Notes under the pieces: generated by a model | Told to the model about the DNA's origin: nothing | Seen by the model: only the letters and a program-made list of their open reading frames with translations | Database searches by the model: none | Assembly: GCA_943735955.1 (NCBI GenBank) | Contig: OX030969.1 | Location: 237,501 to 301,500, forward strand | Reading direction: 5' to 3' | Length of the DNA: 64,000 bases | Source of the DNA: Piscicola geometra | Lineage: Eukaryota > Annelida > Clitellata > Hirudinida > Piscicolidae | Part shown: positions 31,476-41,406 of the stretch, piece by piece | Layout: each line of letters starts with the position of its first letter | Position numbering within the stretch: position 1 is the stretch's first letter | Position numbers and translations under genes: made by a program

Positions 31476-32080
31476 GCTTTCTCTTGCGATACTCCCTTTC
31501 CAGCCTCCACTTCATATCCCTCATGCCTCCACCTCTGACTTGATCATCATCATCAGCTTGAACATGATTCTCATCATTATCATCACCTCCATCATCATCC
31601 TCATCATCATCATCATCATTTCTTTTTTGGCTTTTAACCCTTTGTAAATCAATGTTGAGAAGTCTGCATGATGATGATGATGACGAAGATGATGAGAATG
31701 ATGATGATGATACTTTAAAAGATGATGAAGTTGATGTAGTAGAAGTAAGTGATGATGATGATGACGAGGATGATGAGAATGATGATGATGATGATGAAGT
31801 GAAGATGGAAGATAATGTCAATAAGGGTGCTGCTTCTTTGGCAGTTGATGATGATGATGATGATGATGATGAAGATGATGATGAAGATGATGATGATGAA
31901 GATGATGATGATGATGAAGATGATAGGACTGGTGCTGATGATGATGATATTGACGATGATATAGAAATCCTAATGGCTGGTTTGTTGAATGGATTGAAAA
32001 GAGTTGAAAATGGCTTGGCCGATTTGGTTGGTGAGCATTTGGTGCTTGGTGCAGTGTTGAGTGGTGCTGTGCGAGGTGGA

Positions 32081-32126
<46 letters not shown>

Positions 32127-32426
32127 ATGGTGTGAGAGGTTTGAAAGATGAAGTTGTTGCACAGAGTTTTGGAGATACTTGTGGTTGTGGTAATGATGGT
32201 GTTGAAGATGATAATGATGGTGTTGAAGATGATAATGATGGTGGTGAAGATGATAATGATGGTGTTGAAGATGATAATGATGGTGGTGAAGATGATAATG
32301 ATGGTGGTGAAGATGATAATGATGGTGGTGAAGATGATAATGATGGTGGTGACTTTTTGGAGCTTGTTGCAAGATCTTTTCGCTCTAAAATGCTGCCTGA
32401 CTTGACTGATCCAGCATCACACTTGG

Positions 32427-32489
<63 letters not shown>

Positions 32490-34541
32490 TACTACCACTA
32501 GTGATGTTGTTATAGGCGATTTTATGGTTAAAATTGTTGTTGTTGTTGTTTTTGATGGCAGCATCCTCGTCTCTGATGTAGAAGAGGAGGTAGGCCTGTT
32601 CGGTGGAGACGCTGCGCCAGTCAAGCGGCGAGACGACCTCGTCGTTCATGCACCACCACTCCGACGACGAGCAGGTGTTCGTCGTGGTGGTGGTGGTGGT
32701 GCAGGTGGTTGATGGTGGTGGTGTGGGATGAGTGGTGGTGGGAGAGGTTGAGGTGGAGGATGGTTTGTAAGGAGTGATAATGGCAGACAGTTGAGCAGAA
32801 GTGGTGTGAGGGGTTGTGGAGGTGGAAGGGGTGGTGAAAGTGGTGGAGGTGGAAGGGGTGGTGAAGGTGGTGGAGATGCGAGGGATGGTGGAGGTGGAAG
32901 GGGTGTAAGTGCTGGTGGTAGAAGATGTAGTGGATGCTTTGAGAGATTTATTTAAAAATGCTAATGATGGTAATGATGATAATGATGGTGATAATGAATG
33001 TGATGATGATGATAATGAAGATGATGATAATGATGGTGATAATGAAGATGATGATGATAATGAAGATGATGATAATGAAGATGATAATGACGAAGATGAT
33101 GTTGATGATGATAATGAAGAAGATGATGATGGTGATGAAGATAATGATGGTGATAATGAAGAAGATGATGATGTTGATGATGATAATGATGGTGATAATG
33201 AAGAAGATGATGATGTTGATGATGATAATGATGGTAATGATGATGATGGTGATGTTGATGATGGTAATGATGATGATGATGGTGATGGGATAGGATGACT
33301 CTTGGGGGAAAAGAAAAGTGGTTTAGTGTGTTTTTGTTGCATGGTGGAGAGTGGAGATGTGGTGGGTGGTGAAGAAGGAGTGAGAAGGGGTGAGGAAGAT
33401 GTGAGGAGGGGTGAGGAAGATGTGAGGAGGGGTGAGGAAGATGTGGTGGGTTTTGAAGGAGTGAGGAGGGGTGAGGAAGATGTGAGGAGGGGTGAGGAAG
33501 ATGTGGTGGGTTTTGAAGGAGTGAGGAGGGGTGAGGAAGATGTGAGGAGGGGTGAGGAAGATGTGAGGAGGGGTGAGGAAGATGTGGTGGGTTTTGAAGG
33601 AGTGAGGAGGGGTGGTTCGTGAGTGAGAAGTTTCAAAGTAGTGGCTGTGTGGGAGTGTGTTGAATGAAGAGTGGAAGAGTGGAGGAGTGAAGAAGTAGGC
33701 AGGTGCTTGTTGTGAGAAAATATTGCTGTGTTGTTGTTGTTGCCTGTGTTGTTGTCTGTGCTGTTGTTGTTGCCTGTGTTGTTGTTGTTGTTGCCTGTGT
33801 TGTTGTTGTTGCCTGTGTTGTTGTTGTTGCCTGTGTTGTTGTTGTTGCCTGTGTTGTTGTTGTTGTTGCCTGTGTTGTTGTTGTTGCCTGTGCTGTTGTT
33901 GTTGCCTGTGCTGTTGTTGTTGCCTGTGTTGTTGTTGAATGCTGATGGAGGGTGCTGCGACTTGATGTTGTTGCTCGTTGAGGTACTGCCATGTGCCAAA
34001 CCACCACCTTCCCCTACAACTCCACCACCACCCCCTCTAGCCCCCCCCTCACCACCACCACCCCCTCTAGCACCCCCCTCACCACCACCTCGAAAGACAG
34101 GATGGGCTACACAGCATAAGTAGTGGCCTGAGCCCATCTGAGAACCCTTGTGTACAATCACTGCATGCAGACTGTACATGGCACCACCACCACTACTACT
34201 ATCACCACCACCACCACCACGCGGACTCATGTACTTGGCCATGTTGAGCTTCCTGCTGAAGGCGACCTTGTCGGAGATCTTCAGCCTGCCGAGCGGTCCA
34301 AACTCGTAGCGGTTGAGTTGGAAGATGAGCACGCGTGGCAGCACCTCCACGCAGTACTTCTTGTGCGCACGTGTCTTGGTGCGACAGCGGGGGCACGAGT
34401 ACCATGCGTGGTCGTCCATCGGGTCCTCCCGGAAGAAGTGCGCGAGGGCAGCGTCGAGGGAGGACAGGCCCTTGATGTCGAGCGAGAGGTTGAACGTCGG
34501 CTCATACGTGTTCGAGACACGCTTGCATCCCTGACACACTA
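30538..34541 (-). CDS. USP exon 3 (zinc ribbon, His box, repetitive tail)
   Basis: 1333 codons with no stop. Acceptor GCGCAG ends at 34542. The conserved part runs to 34090 ([13 protein letters not shown]). The stretch 34089-32659 (477 codons) is Gly-, Asn/Thr-, Ser/Pro/Leu-rich, then [10 protein letters not shown] resumes at 32658. It may be coding or an intron that happens to be open. Downstream come poly-Ser and poly-Asp runs, an 11-residue repeat ([11 protein letters not shown]) and an RS/GHKYRSS-rich end. Stop TAA at 30540-30538. Confidence 0.75.
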
Positions 34542-37500
34542 CTGCGCGTGGTGGTGGGAGGAAGAGGTGGTGGTGGGAGGAAGAGGTGGTGGTGGGGAGG
34601 AAGAGGTGGTGGTGGGAGGAAGAGGTGGTGGTGGGAGGGAGAGGTGGTGGTGAAGCAAGGCAGCGGGACATGAGATTGAACACAATGTTGTGAAAATGGA
34701 AGAGTGGGAGAATTGAGATGCTTTGAATGTACGCAGTGGTCTACAGTCACGCGTTCACTACAACACGCGACCACACTGTTCTGCTTGAGGTGCTTATATA
34801 GGTCTGCATGCAGGCACACACCACCCTCGCGTCCTATAGGCTATCGACCAGCCAATAGGAACGCGTCCTTCACTGCTGCCAGTTAGTTGGTGTGTCTGCA
34901 GACCATGGTGGCAAACGATGGAACAAGTGCAAGAGAGGTGTGAGCGATGGAACAAGTGCAAGAGAGGTGTGAGCGATGGAACAAGTGCAAGGGAGGTGTG
35001 AGCGATGGAACAAGTGCAAGGGAGGTGTGAGCGATGGAACAAGTGCAAGGGAGGTGTGAGCGATGGAACAAGTGCAAGAGAGGTGCGAGCGATGGAACAA
35101 GTGCAAGGGAGGTGCGAGCGATGGAACAAGTGCAAGGGAGGTGCGAGCGATGGAACAAGTGCAAGGGAGGTGTGAGCGATGGAACAAGTGCAAGGGAGGT
35201 GTGAGCGATGGAACAAGTGCAAGGGAGGTGTGAGCGATGGAACAAGTGCAAGGGAGGTGTGAGCGATGGAACAAGTGCAAGAGAGGTGCGAGCGATGGAA
35301 CAAGTGCAAGGGAGGTGTGAGCGATGGAACAAGTGCAAGAGAGGTGTGAGCGATGGAACAAGTGCAAGAGAGGTGTGAGCGATGGAACAAGTGCAAGGGA
35401 GGTGTGAGCGATGGAACAAGTGCAAGAGAGGTGCGAGCGATGGAGCAAGTGCAAGAGAGGTGTGAGCGATGGAACAAGTGCAAGAGAGGTGTGAGCGATG
35501 GAACAAGTGCAAGAAAGGTGCAAGCGATGGAGCACCACTCAAACAACAACACAAGCATCCGGACGAACTCTGGCTGCGGAGGTAGGCGTTGAAGATCTGT
35601 CCGATGGCCGACGTGTTGGCGACAAAGTCGTCGTTGAGGAAGCGAGCAGGCACGAGGCGCTGCTGCAGTGCCGCGAGGAGGCAGAGCAGGAAGTCGTGTG
35701 CATCCTCCTGCTCCCCTAGCGCCATGTGTGAGGCGATCTCTGTGGTGGTGGTGGTGTCGAGGAGGGTGGTTGTGATCTCTGTGGTGGTGGTGTCAAGGAG
35801 GGTGGTTGTGATCTCTGTGGTGGTGGTGGTGGTGTTGAGGAGGGTGGTTGTGATCTCTGTGGTGGTGGTGTCGAGGAAGGTGGTTGTGATCTCAGTGGTG
35901 GTGGTGTTGAGGAGGGTGTTTGTGATCTCTGTGGTGGTGGTGTTGAGGAGGGTGGTTGTGATCTCTGTGGTGGTGGTGTCGAGGAGGGTGGTTGTGATCT
36001 CTGTGGTGGTGGTGTTGAGGAGGGTGGTTGTGATCTCTGTGGTGGTGGTGGTGTTGAGAAGGGTGGTTGTGATCTCTGTGGTGGTGGTGTCGAGGAGGGT
36101 GGTTGTGATCTCTGTGGTGGTGGTGGTGTTGAGAAGGGTGGTTGTGATCTCTGTGGTGGTGGTGGTGTTGAGGAGGGTGGTTGTGATCTCTGTGGTGGTG
36201 GTGGTGTTGAGGAGGGTGGTTGTGATCTCTGTGGTGGTGGTGTCGAGGAGGGTGGTTGTGATCTCTGTGGTGGTGGTGGTGTCGAGGAGGGTGGTTGTGA
36301 TCTCTGTGGTGGTGGTGTCGAGGAGGGTGGTTGTGATCTCTGTGGTGGTGGTGTCGAGGAGGGTGGTTGTGATCTCTGTGGTGGTGGTGGTGTCGAGGAG
36401 GGTGGTTGCTATCTCTGTGGTGGTGGTGTCGAGGAGAGTGGTTGTGATCTCTGTGGTGGTGGTGTCGAGGAGGGTGGTTGTGATCTCTGTGGTGGTGGTG
36501 GTGTTGAGGAGGGTGGTTGTGATCTCTGTGGTGGTGGTGTTGAGGAGGGTGGTTGTGATCTCTGTGGTGGTGGTGGTGTTGAGGAGGGTGGTTGTGATCT
36601 CTGTGGTGGTGGTGTCGAGGAGGGTGGTTGTGATCTCAGTGGTGGTGGTGTCGAGGAGGGTGGTTGTGGAGGGTGGTTGTAATCTCTGTGGTGGTGGTGG
36701 TGTTGAGGAGGGTGGTTGTGATCTCTGTGGTGGTGGTGTCGAGGAGGGTGGTTGTGATCTCAGTGGTGGTGGTGTCGAGGAGGGTGGTTGAGGAGGGTGG
36801 TTGTGATCTCTGTGGTGGTGGTGTTGAGGAGGGTGGTTGTGATCTCTGTGGTGGTGGTGTTGAGGAGGGTGGTGGTGATCTCTGTGGTGGTGGTGGTGTC
36901 GAGGAGGGTGGTTGTGATCTCTGTGGTGGTGGTGGTGTTGAGAAGGGTGGTTGTGATCTCTGTGGTAGTGGTGGTGTCGAGGAGGGTGGTTGTGATCTCT
37001 GTGGTGGTGGTGTTGAGGAGGGTGGTTGTGATCTCTGTGGTGGTGGTGGTGTTGAGGAGGGTGGTTGTGATCTCTGTGGTGGTGGTGTCGAGAAGGGTGG
37101 TTGTGATCTCTGTGGTGGTGGTGTCGAGAAGGGTGGTTGTGATCTCTGTGGTGGTGGTGTCGAGGAGGGTGGTTGTGGAGGGTGGTCAGATGGTGGTGAA
37201 GCTTGATTGTGGGGCGAAAGCCAATGAGGGTGAATTGAAATGTATTTCATTGAAGTAGCCGAAGTGAGAGACAAGCATGCAAGACTGACTGGAAAGGTTG
37301 TTGGTGATGGCGGAAGGCTCGACGGGGCAGGAGTGGCTGAAGGAGAGAAGCAAGAAGGACTTGGTGAGGCACAAGATGCAGAAGGGCTTGCAGTCGGAGG
37401 AGACCTTGTGGCAGACGATGAAGTTGTGGAAGACAGCGATGTGCGCCAGACTCTGCAGCACTGAGGCGACGTAGCAAGTGTTGCCCATGTTCACCAAGCC

Positions 37501-37710
37501 TGCACCCACCCTGTGCAGCAGCCACCTGCCATCCAGCTCCCCCTTGAAGAGGACCTCCTTCGGCAGAGGCAGAGGACTTCCACTGGGCGCCTTCGAGAGG
37601 ACCTCCTTCGCGTGGTGTCTTGCGTGCACCTGAGACTCGAAAGCTCCTTGAGTAGCCAGGCATTTGGAGATGTAATGGTGGCAAGACTGCGCTCCTCCGG
37701 GCAGACTCAT
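30538..37710 (-). CDS. USP36/USP42/USP17-type deubiquitinase, three exons (gene level)
   Basis: Exons 37710-37290, 35739-35569 and 34541-30538 join in phase to about 1531 codons. In USP order: [21 protein letters not shown] (catalytic C79), [16 protein letters not shown] (149-157), IFNAYLRSQ, zinc-ribbon CxxC pairs (200/203, 247/250), [25 protein letters not shown] (catalytic H337), WWCMNDEVV (826-834) and QAYLLFYIR (846-854). It removes ubiquitin from proteins; the closest vertebrate layout is the USP36/42/17 group, whose members are nuclear or nucleolar. Residues 349-825 are a low-complexity insert where relatives have none. After 854 comes a Ser-, Asp- and Arg-rich repetitive tail, recalling the long basic tails of USP36/42 without clear identity. 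An in-frame TAA at 37732-37734 supports the ATG at 37710. Confidence 0.88.
31059..31370 (-). repeat. 33-bp in-frame minisatellite (11-residue repeat)
   Basis: About nine units reading [11 protein letters not shown] on the minus strand, inside the USP tail. The unit length keeps the frame and alternates acidic and basic residues. Confidence 0.92.
31430..31475. repeat. CAT run, poly-Asp in USP
   Basis: (ATC)n on the plus strand gives the [13 protein letters not shown] run of the USP tail. Confidence 0.85.
32185..32350. repeat. 18-bp repeat in USP tail
   Basis: Units of GGTGTTGAAGATGATAAT on the plus strand. In the USP frame they read SLSSSPP/TPSLSS-type peptides. Confidence 0.85.
32435..32500. 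repeat. ACT triplet run, poly-Ser in USP
   Basis: (CTA)n on the plus strand, translated as a Ser homopolymer after the USP catalytic domain. Confidence 0.9.
33370..33615. repeat. 21-bp-based minisatellite in USP insert
   Basis: Units GTGAGGAGGGGTGAGGAAGA plus T with GTGGGTTTTGAAG spacers. The minus frame reads TSSSPLL and TPSKPT. The period is a multiple of three. Confidence 0.88.
33722..33945. repeat. 15/18-bp repeat (TGNNN) in USP insert
   Basis: TTGTTGTTGTTGCCTGTG-type units translate as TGNNN or TGNNNN on the minus strand, about twelve times. Confidence 0.92.
34545..34655. repeat. 19/20-bp repeat of the polypyrimidine tract
   Basis: About five units of AAGAGGTGGTGGTGGGAGG. On the gene strand this is CCTCCCACCACCACCTCTT just before the GCGCAG acceptor of USP exon 3, so the pyrimidine tract itself is iterated. 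Confidence 0.88.
34917..35533. repeat. 29-bp minisatellite in USP intron 2, about 21 copies
   Basis: The unit is GATGGAACAAGTGCAAGAGA plus GGTGTGAGC. Variation is mostly G/A at one site and C/T in GTGYGAGC. 29 is not a multiple of three, so all frames read through it in rotation; these frames are not genes. Confidence 0.95.
35569..35739 (-). CDS. USP exon 2 (QEDAHDF box)
   Basis: Completes a Lys codon, then [18 protein letters not shown] to [12 protein letters not shown]. Acceptor ACCACAG ends at 35740; donor GTTCGT starts at 35568. Both junctions restore family spacing exactly (LSKIASHM against LKKIARHF of relatives; RSQIVCQGCK against RSRVKCxxCK). Confidence 0.88.
35736..37183. repeat. 36/39-bp minisatellite in USP intron 1, about 39 copies
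   Basis: The unit is GATCTCTGTGGTGGTGGTGT plus CGAGGAGGGTGGTTGT, with one extra GGT in many copies. The first unit overlaps the acceptor of USP exon 2: every unit carries CACCACAGAGATC on the gene strand. Confidence 0.95.
37290..37710 (-). CDS. USP exon 1 (Cys box)
   Basis: 140 codons plus one base. It starts [16 protein letters not shown] and includes [20 protein letters not shown], the NMGNTCY cysteine box and SAITNNLS. Donor GTCAGT follows at 37289. The family usually has an Asn two residues after the CF/CY (GNTCFxNS); here it is Ala (CYVAS). Oxyanion Asn of MGNTC is kept. Confidence 0.9.
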
Positions 37711-38056
37711 TTTGAACGAATCTAACGACCTTTAGTTTAAAATCAACACTTTTTAAGTTTTATAATCACTATTGCTTTTGTTGAGCGAATCTTTTGATGA
37801 TCAAATATTTCATTCTACGACAAAACTTCGTTTTCCATTTCGAATTTTGCCGGCCCAAACGTGATAATTATAAAATATTTATAAACTCGCAATTTCAAAA
37901 ACGATTCACTATTGATTAAACTTTCAAGTTCAAATTAAAATATTACTTGGCACTTGAGTGACATAATTGCGTATTTAGATCGAATTTGAAGGAAGACTTC
38001 CTCCCTTCTGAATATCGCCTCTGGACGATAAATACGTTAGCGTAGTACATGACTGA
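37711..38056. other. USP 5' flank, probable promoter region
   Basis: 346 AT-rich bases between the USP start codon and the macrosatellite. No clear TATA box or other motif was recognised. An untranslated first exon could lie here or inside the repeat. Confidence 0.4.
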
Positions 38057-38496
38057 ATGTGCTCATTATAATAAGCGCGGTAGTATTAACATAAACATAA
38101 ACATTGTACTATTATTATGTCTATGGGTAGTTTTTTAATATTTTAAAGTTAAAAATCGATTATCTTTTTGTTAAAAAAATATAACATTTATAAAAAAAGA
38201 TTAAGTTTTTTCTTGTAATTGGGGTATGTCCGTCAGTCTCCCATAATCTTTAATCATGGATATTTATTTACTGTTAAGATATATTTTAACCACGTTTTTA
38301 CTGTTGTTTTGACAAACAAAGTTAACGCAAGGCCCACTGATGCAAATTTGGAAACATCTGTAAAGACCTTAAATTTTTGAAACATTTAGTTGTCACTCAA
38401 TTTATGTTTATAAGGACCCAACTTAAACTGGATGTATGAATTTAAACTCTTGGAACAGTGCGCATCAGGGGGCGAGCTCTGATAAGTAAAAGGCCG

Positions 38497-38688
38497 TTAG
38501 GACACCACCGTAGAACTCGAAACTGATTCTTCCATTCTTTTCGCTTTTCTGACAGTCTCAGAGAGCAGTTGAGCTCTAACCCTGTCCACTGCATTGTCTT
38601 CCCATCTTTCCTCTGCCTGCCTCTTCTTCATCCTCTGAACAGTGCCTTGAAGAACTCTTTTGGCCTGGAGAACGGGAGACATGACCAC
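38497..38688 (-). pseudogene. LINE C-terminal tail, unit 1
   Basis: Minus frame VMSPVLQAKRVLQGTVQRMK, then [19 protein letters not shown] and [14 protein letters not shown]. The LQGTV..RWEDN layout matches the LINE polyprotein end. It runs out of the 19-bp array exactly as at 25517. Confidence 0.7.
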
Positions 38689-38691
38689 ACC

Positions 38692-39078
38692 ATCTCAGAA
38701 TGACCACACCATCTCAGAATGACCACACCACCTCAGAATGACCCCACCATCTCAGAATGACCACACCATCTCAGAATGACCACACCACCTCAGAATGACC
38801 CCACCATCTCAGAATGACCACACCACCTCAGAATGACCACACCATCTCAGAATGACCACACCATCTCAGAATGACCACACCACCTCAGAATGACCACACC
38901 ACCTCAGAATGACCACACCATCTCAGAATGACCACACCATCTCAGAATGACCACACCACCTCAGAATGACCACACCATCTCAGAATGACCACACCATCTC
39001 AGAATGACCACACCATCTCAGAATGACCACACCACCTCAGAATGACCACACCACCTCAGAATGACCACACCATCTCAG
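38692..39078. repeat. 19-bp array, unit 1 (about 20 copies)
   Basis: The plus strand shows TGACCACACCATCTCAGAA and CACCTCAGAA variants, the reverse complement of the ARIH1 intron unit. Confidence 0.96.
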
Positions 39079-39191
39079 CTTCCTTCTTTTCAGTGTGGTC
39101 AGTAGGCCTTCATGGGGCCCAATAGCATTCGTAACTCTCTTTCGGACTTCATCGATGGTGAATATATCTTTGTGCTTAATTCTAAGTTCCA

Positions 39192-39440
39192 AATAAGCAG
39201 TGCTCGAATGACCCGGTTCCTACATGGCTGTTGAAGGAGATATCTGGAATAATTGCTCCTTTTTTAGTGAGCTTATTCAACAGGTCTTTTTCGGCAGGCA
39301 GGGTTCCGAAGTCTTTCAAGTCGGCTTACATCACGCCACTGCTTAAGAAGCCAAGTCTTAAACTCACTGAAACTTCGTCGTACAGGCCTATTTCAAACTT
39401 GAGGGTGTTGTCCAAACTCATGGAAAGATTAGTTCTCCAC
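39192..39440 (+). pseudogene. LINE reverse transcriptase N-terminal fragment, unit 1
   Basis: Reads PTWLLKEISGIIAPFLVSLF, then GRVPKSFKSAYITPLLKKPS and SSYRPISNLRVLSKLMERL. This is the RT fingers region (ITPLLKKP...YRPISNL) of CR1/L2-like LINEs. It is cut by the hAT end at 39441. Confidence 0.88.
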
Positions 39441-40652
39441 TAGAGGTCGGACATGGACGATTTTTCATTCCCGGTCCCGTCCCGTTCCCGGAATCTGTTT
39501 TCCCGTCTCGTCCCGTTCCCGATAGGACATCAGAATTTTGATTCCCGTCCCGTCCCGTTCCCGAAATTTTTTTTCCCGTCCCGACCCGTTCCCGAAAGCT
39601 TTTTGTTTTTTTATTCATTCTCGCTGCCGTTTTCACTAGTCCCAAACTTACTAGTTCTAACATTTCTTAAAATTTATTATTTGAAAGTCAGAGAATATTT
39701 CTTTCAATAAAATTTAAAAAACACGATTTAAATTTCAAATATTTATTGAAATGAAAGTATTGAAGTTAGTCCTTGTTTTTGAGTAATACAATCAAGTCTT
39801 TATTGCTTTTCACACGGGTTAAACCGTTAAGAGTTTCAGCTCTCAAATGAGATGGTTTTGGGTTTGAAGTTAAACGACCACATAATGAAAAATTCCGTTC
39901 ACAGGGAATATAACTTGCAGATATACTAAACAAAATTTTGGCTACTTCTTGTAGTATTTTAAAATTGCTCATTTTACTTCAATGAAATAAAACATCTTTA
40001 TAATCTTCTATTTTTTGGGACGTAATTGTGATTATTTGTACAATTCATCCTCTTCTGAATTTTCTTCTTCGTTCATTATTATTAATTCTTCAATAATGTT
40101 AGAAATATGTTTTTTGACAACATTCTTATTCTCCACAACTGCAAATATAAAATCATTCGTATAATTTGATAGTATAATAATTTTATTATAATTTTTACGT
40201 TATAAAAATAAACATAATAGGTCTAAATAACCATCATTTGTTTTTTTTCTCAACGGCACTGCAGCTTGGTCTGGCTGTACAAAATAGAATTAAATTTTCT
40301 CTAATGAAAGTCTTGGTATTTATTTCTTTTCTATCCCAAACTTTTTTCCTATTATTCTTTCATACTGGGGATGCAACAGACATGCTGTCATATGAATAAG
40401 ATCAATGGCATCTTTTCTTTTGTCGAAATGATAAACTGAGCAATCATTTGGAAATTAATCATTCAAATTCAAAGTATTAATTTATAAAATAATAATAATA
40501 TAACTAACCATTTTGATTTCATCTGAAAAGTTTTCATCATCACCCATTTGTTCTAATCTCCCTAATCTTTGGACTCATCATAACAACTTCAAATGTAGTG
40601 TTGGAGATTTTGACATTGACAATGGTGGCTTCGTTATACATTTCTATTGCAT
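39441..40652 (-). mobile_element. hAT fragment, unit 1
   Basis: Starts TAGAGGTCGGACATGG, followed by CCCGTCCCG-rich subterminal repeats. The minus frame 39972-39766 reads MSNFKILQEVAKILFSISAS, then YIPCERNFSLCGRLTSNPK, the hAT dimerisation domain. Homology with the ARIH1 intron copy ends at 40652. The far end is missing, replaced by the 15-bp array. Confidence 0.85.
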
Positions 40653-40659
40653 CAAAAAA

Positions 40660-41406
40660 AAATTATTAAATAAAATCTGAACTATTAAATAAAAAATAAA
40701 CTATTAAATAAAATCTAAACTATTAGATAAAAAAATAAATTATTAAAGAAAATCTAAATTATTAAAGAAAATCTAAACTATTAAAGAAAATCTAAATTAT
40801 TAAAATCTAAATTATTAAAATCTAAATTATTAAAATCTAAATTATTAAAATCTAAATTATTAAAATAGAAATTATTAAAATAGAAATTATTAAAATAGAA
40901 ATTATTAAAATATAAATTATTAAAATATAAATTATTAAAATATAAATTATTAAAATATAAATTATTAAAATATAAATTTTTAAAATAGAAATTATTAAAA
41001 TAGAAATTATTAAAATAGAAATTATTAAAAAGGAAATTATTAAAATAGAAATTATTAAAATATAAATTATTAAAATAGAAATTACTAAAATAGAAATTAT
41101 TAAAATAGAAATTATTAAAATAGAAATTATTAAAATAGAAATTATTAAAATAGAAATTATTAAAATAGAAATTATTAAAATATAAATTATTAAAATATAA
41201 ATTTTAAAAATATAAATTTTAAAAATAGAAATTTTAAAAATATAAATTATTAAAATAAAAATTATTAAAATAGAAATTATTAAAATATAAATTTTTTAAA
41301 TAGAAATTATTAAAATAAAAATTATTATAATAGAAATTATTAAAATAGAAATTATTAAAATAGAAATTATTAAAATAGAAATGATTAAAATAGAAATGAT
41401 TAAAAT
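40660..41406. repeat. 15-bp AT-rich array, unit 1
   Basis: ATTATTAAAATAGAA and TATAA/TCTAA variants. It starts as looser ATTAAATAAAATCT repeats. Confidence 0.95.

Noticed and set aside
31652..33298. Acidic DDDD-rich plus-strand frames
   Set aside because: Antisense of the USP exon with triplet repeats. The minus strand carries conserved USP boxes; the plus strand has none.
34794..35725. Minus-strand [18 protein letters not shown] repeat frames as protein
   Set aside because: The 29-bp intron minisatellite rotates through all frames. Only the 35739-35569 part is exon.
35589..37258. Plus-strand [12 protein letters not shown] frames
   Set aside because: Created by the 36/39-bp repeat in the USP intron; no start context and no family match.
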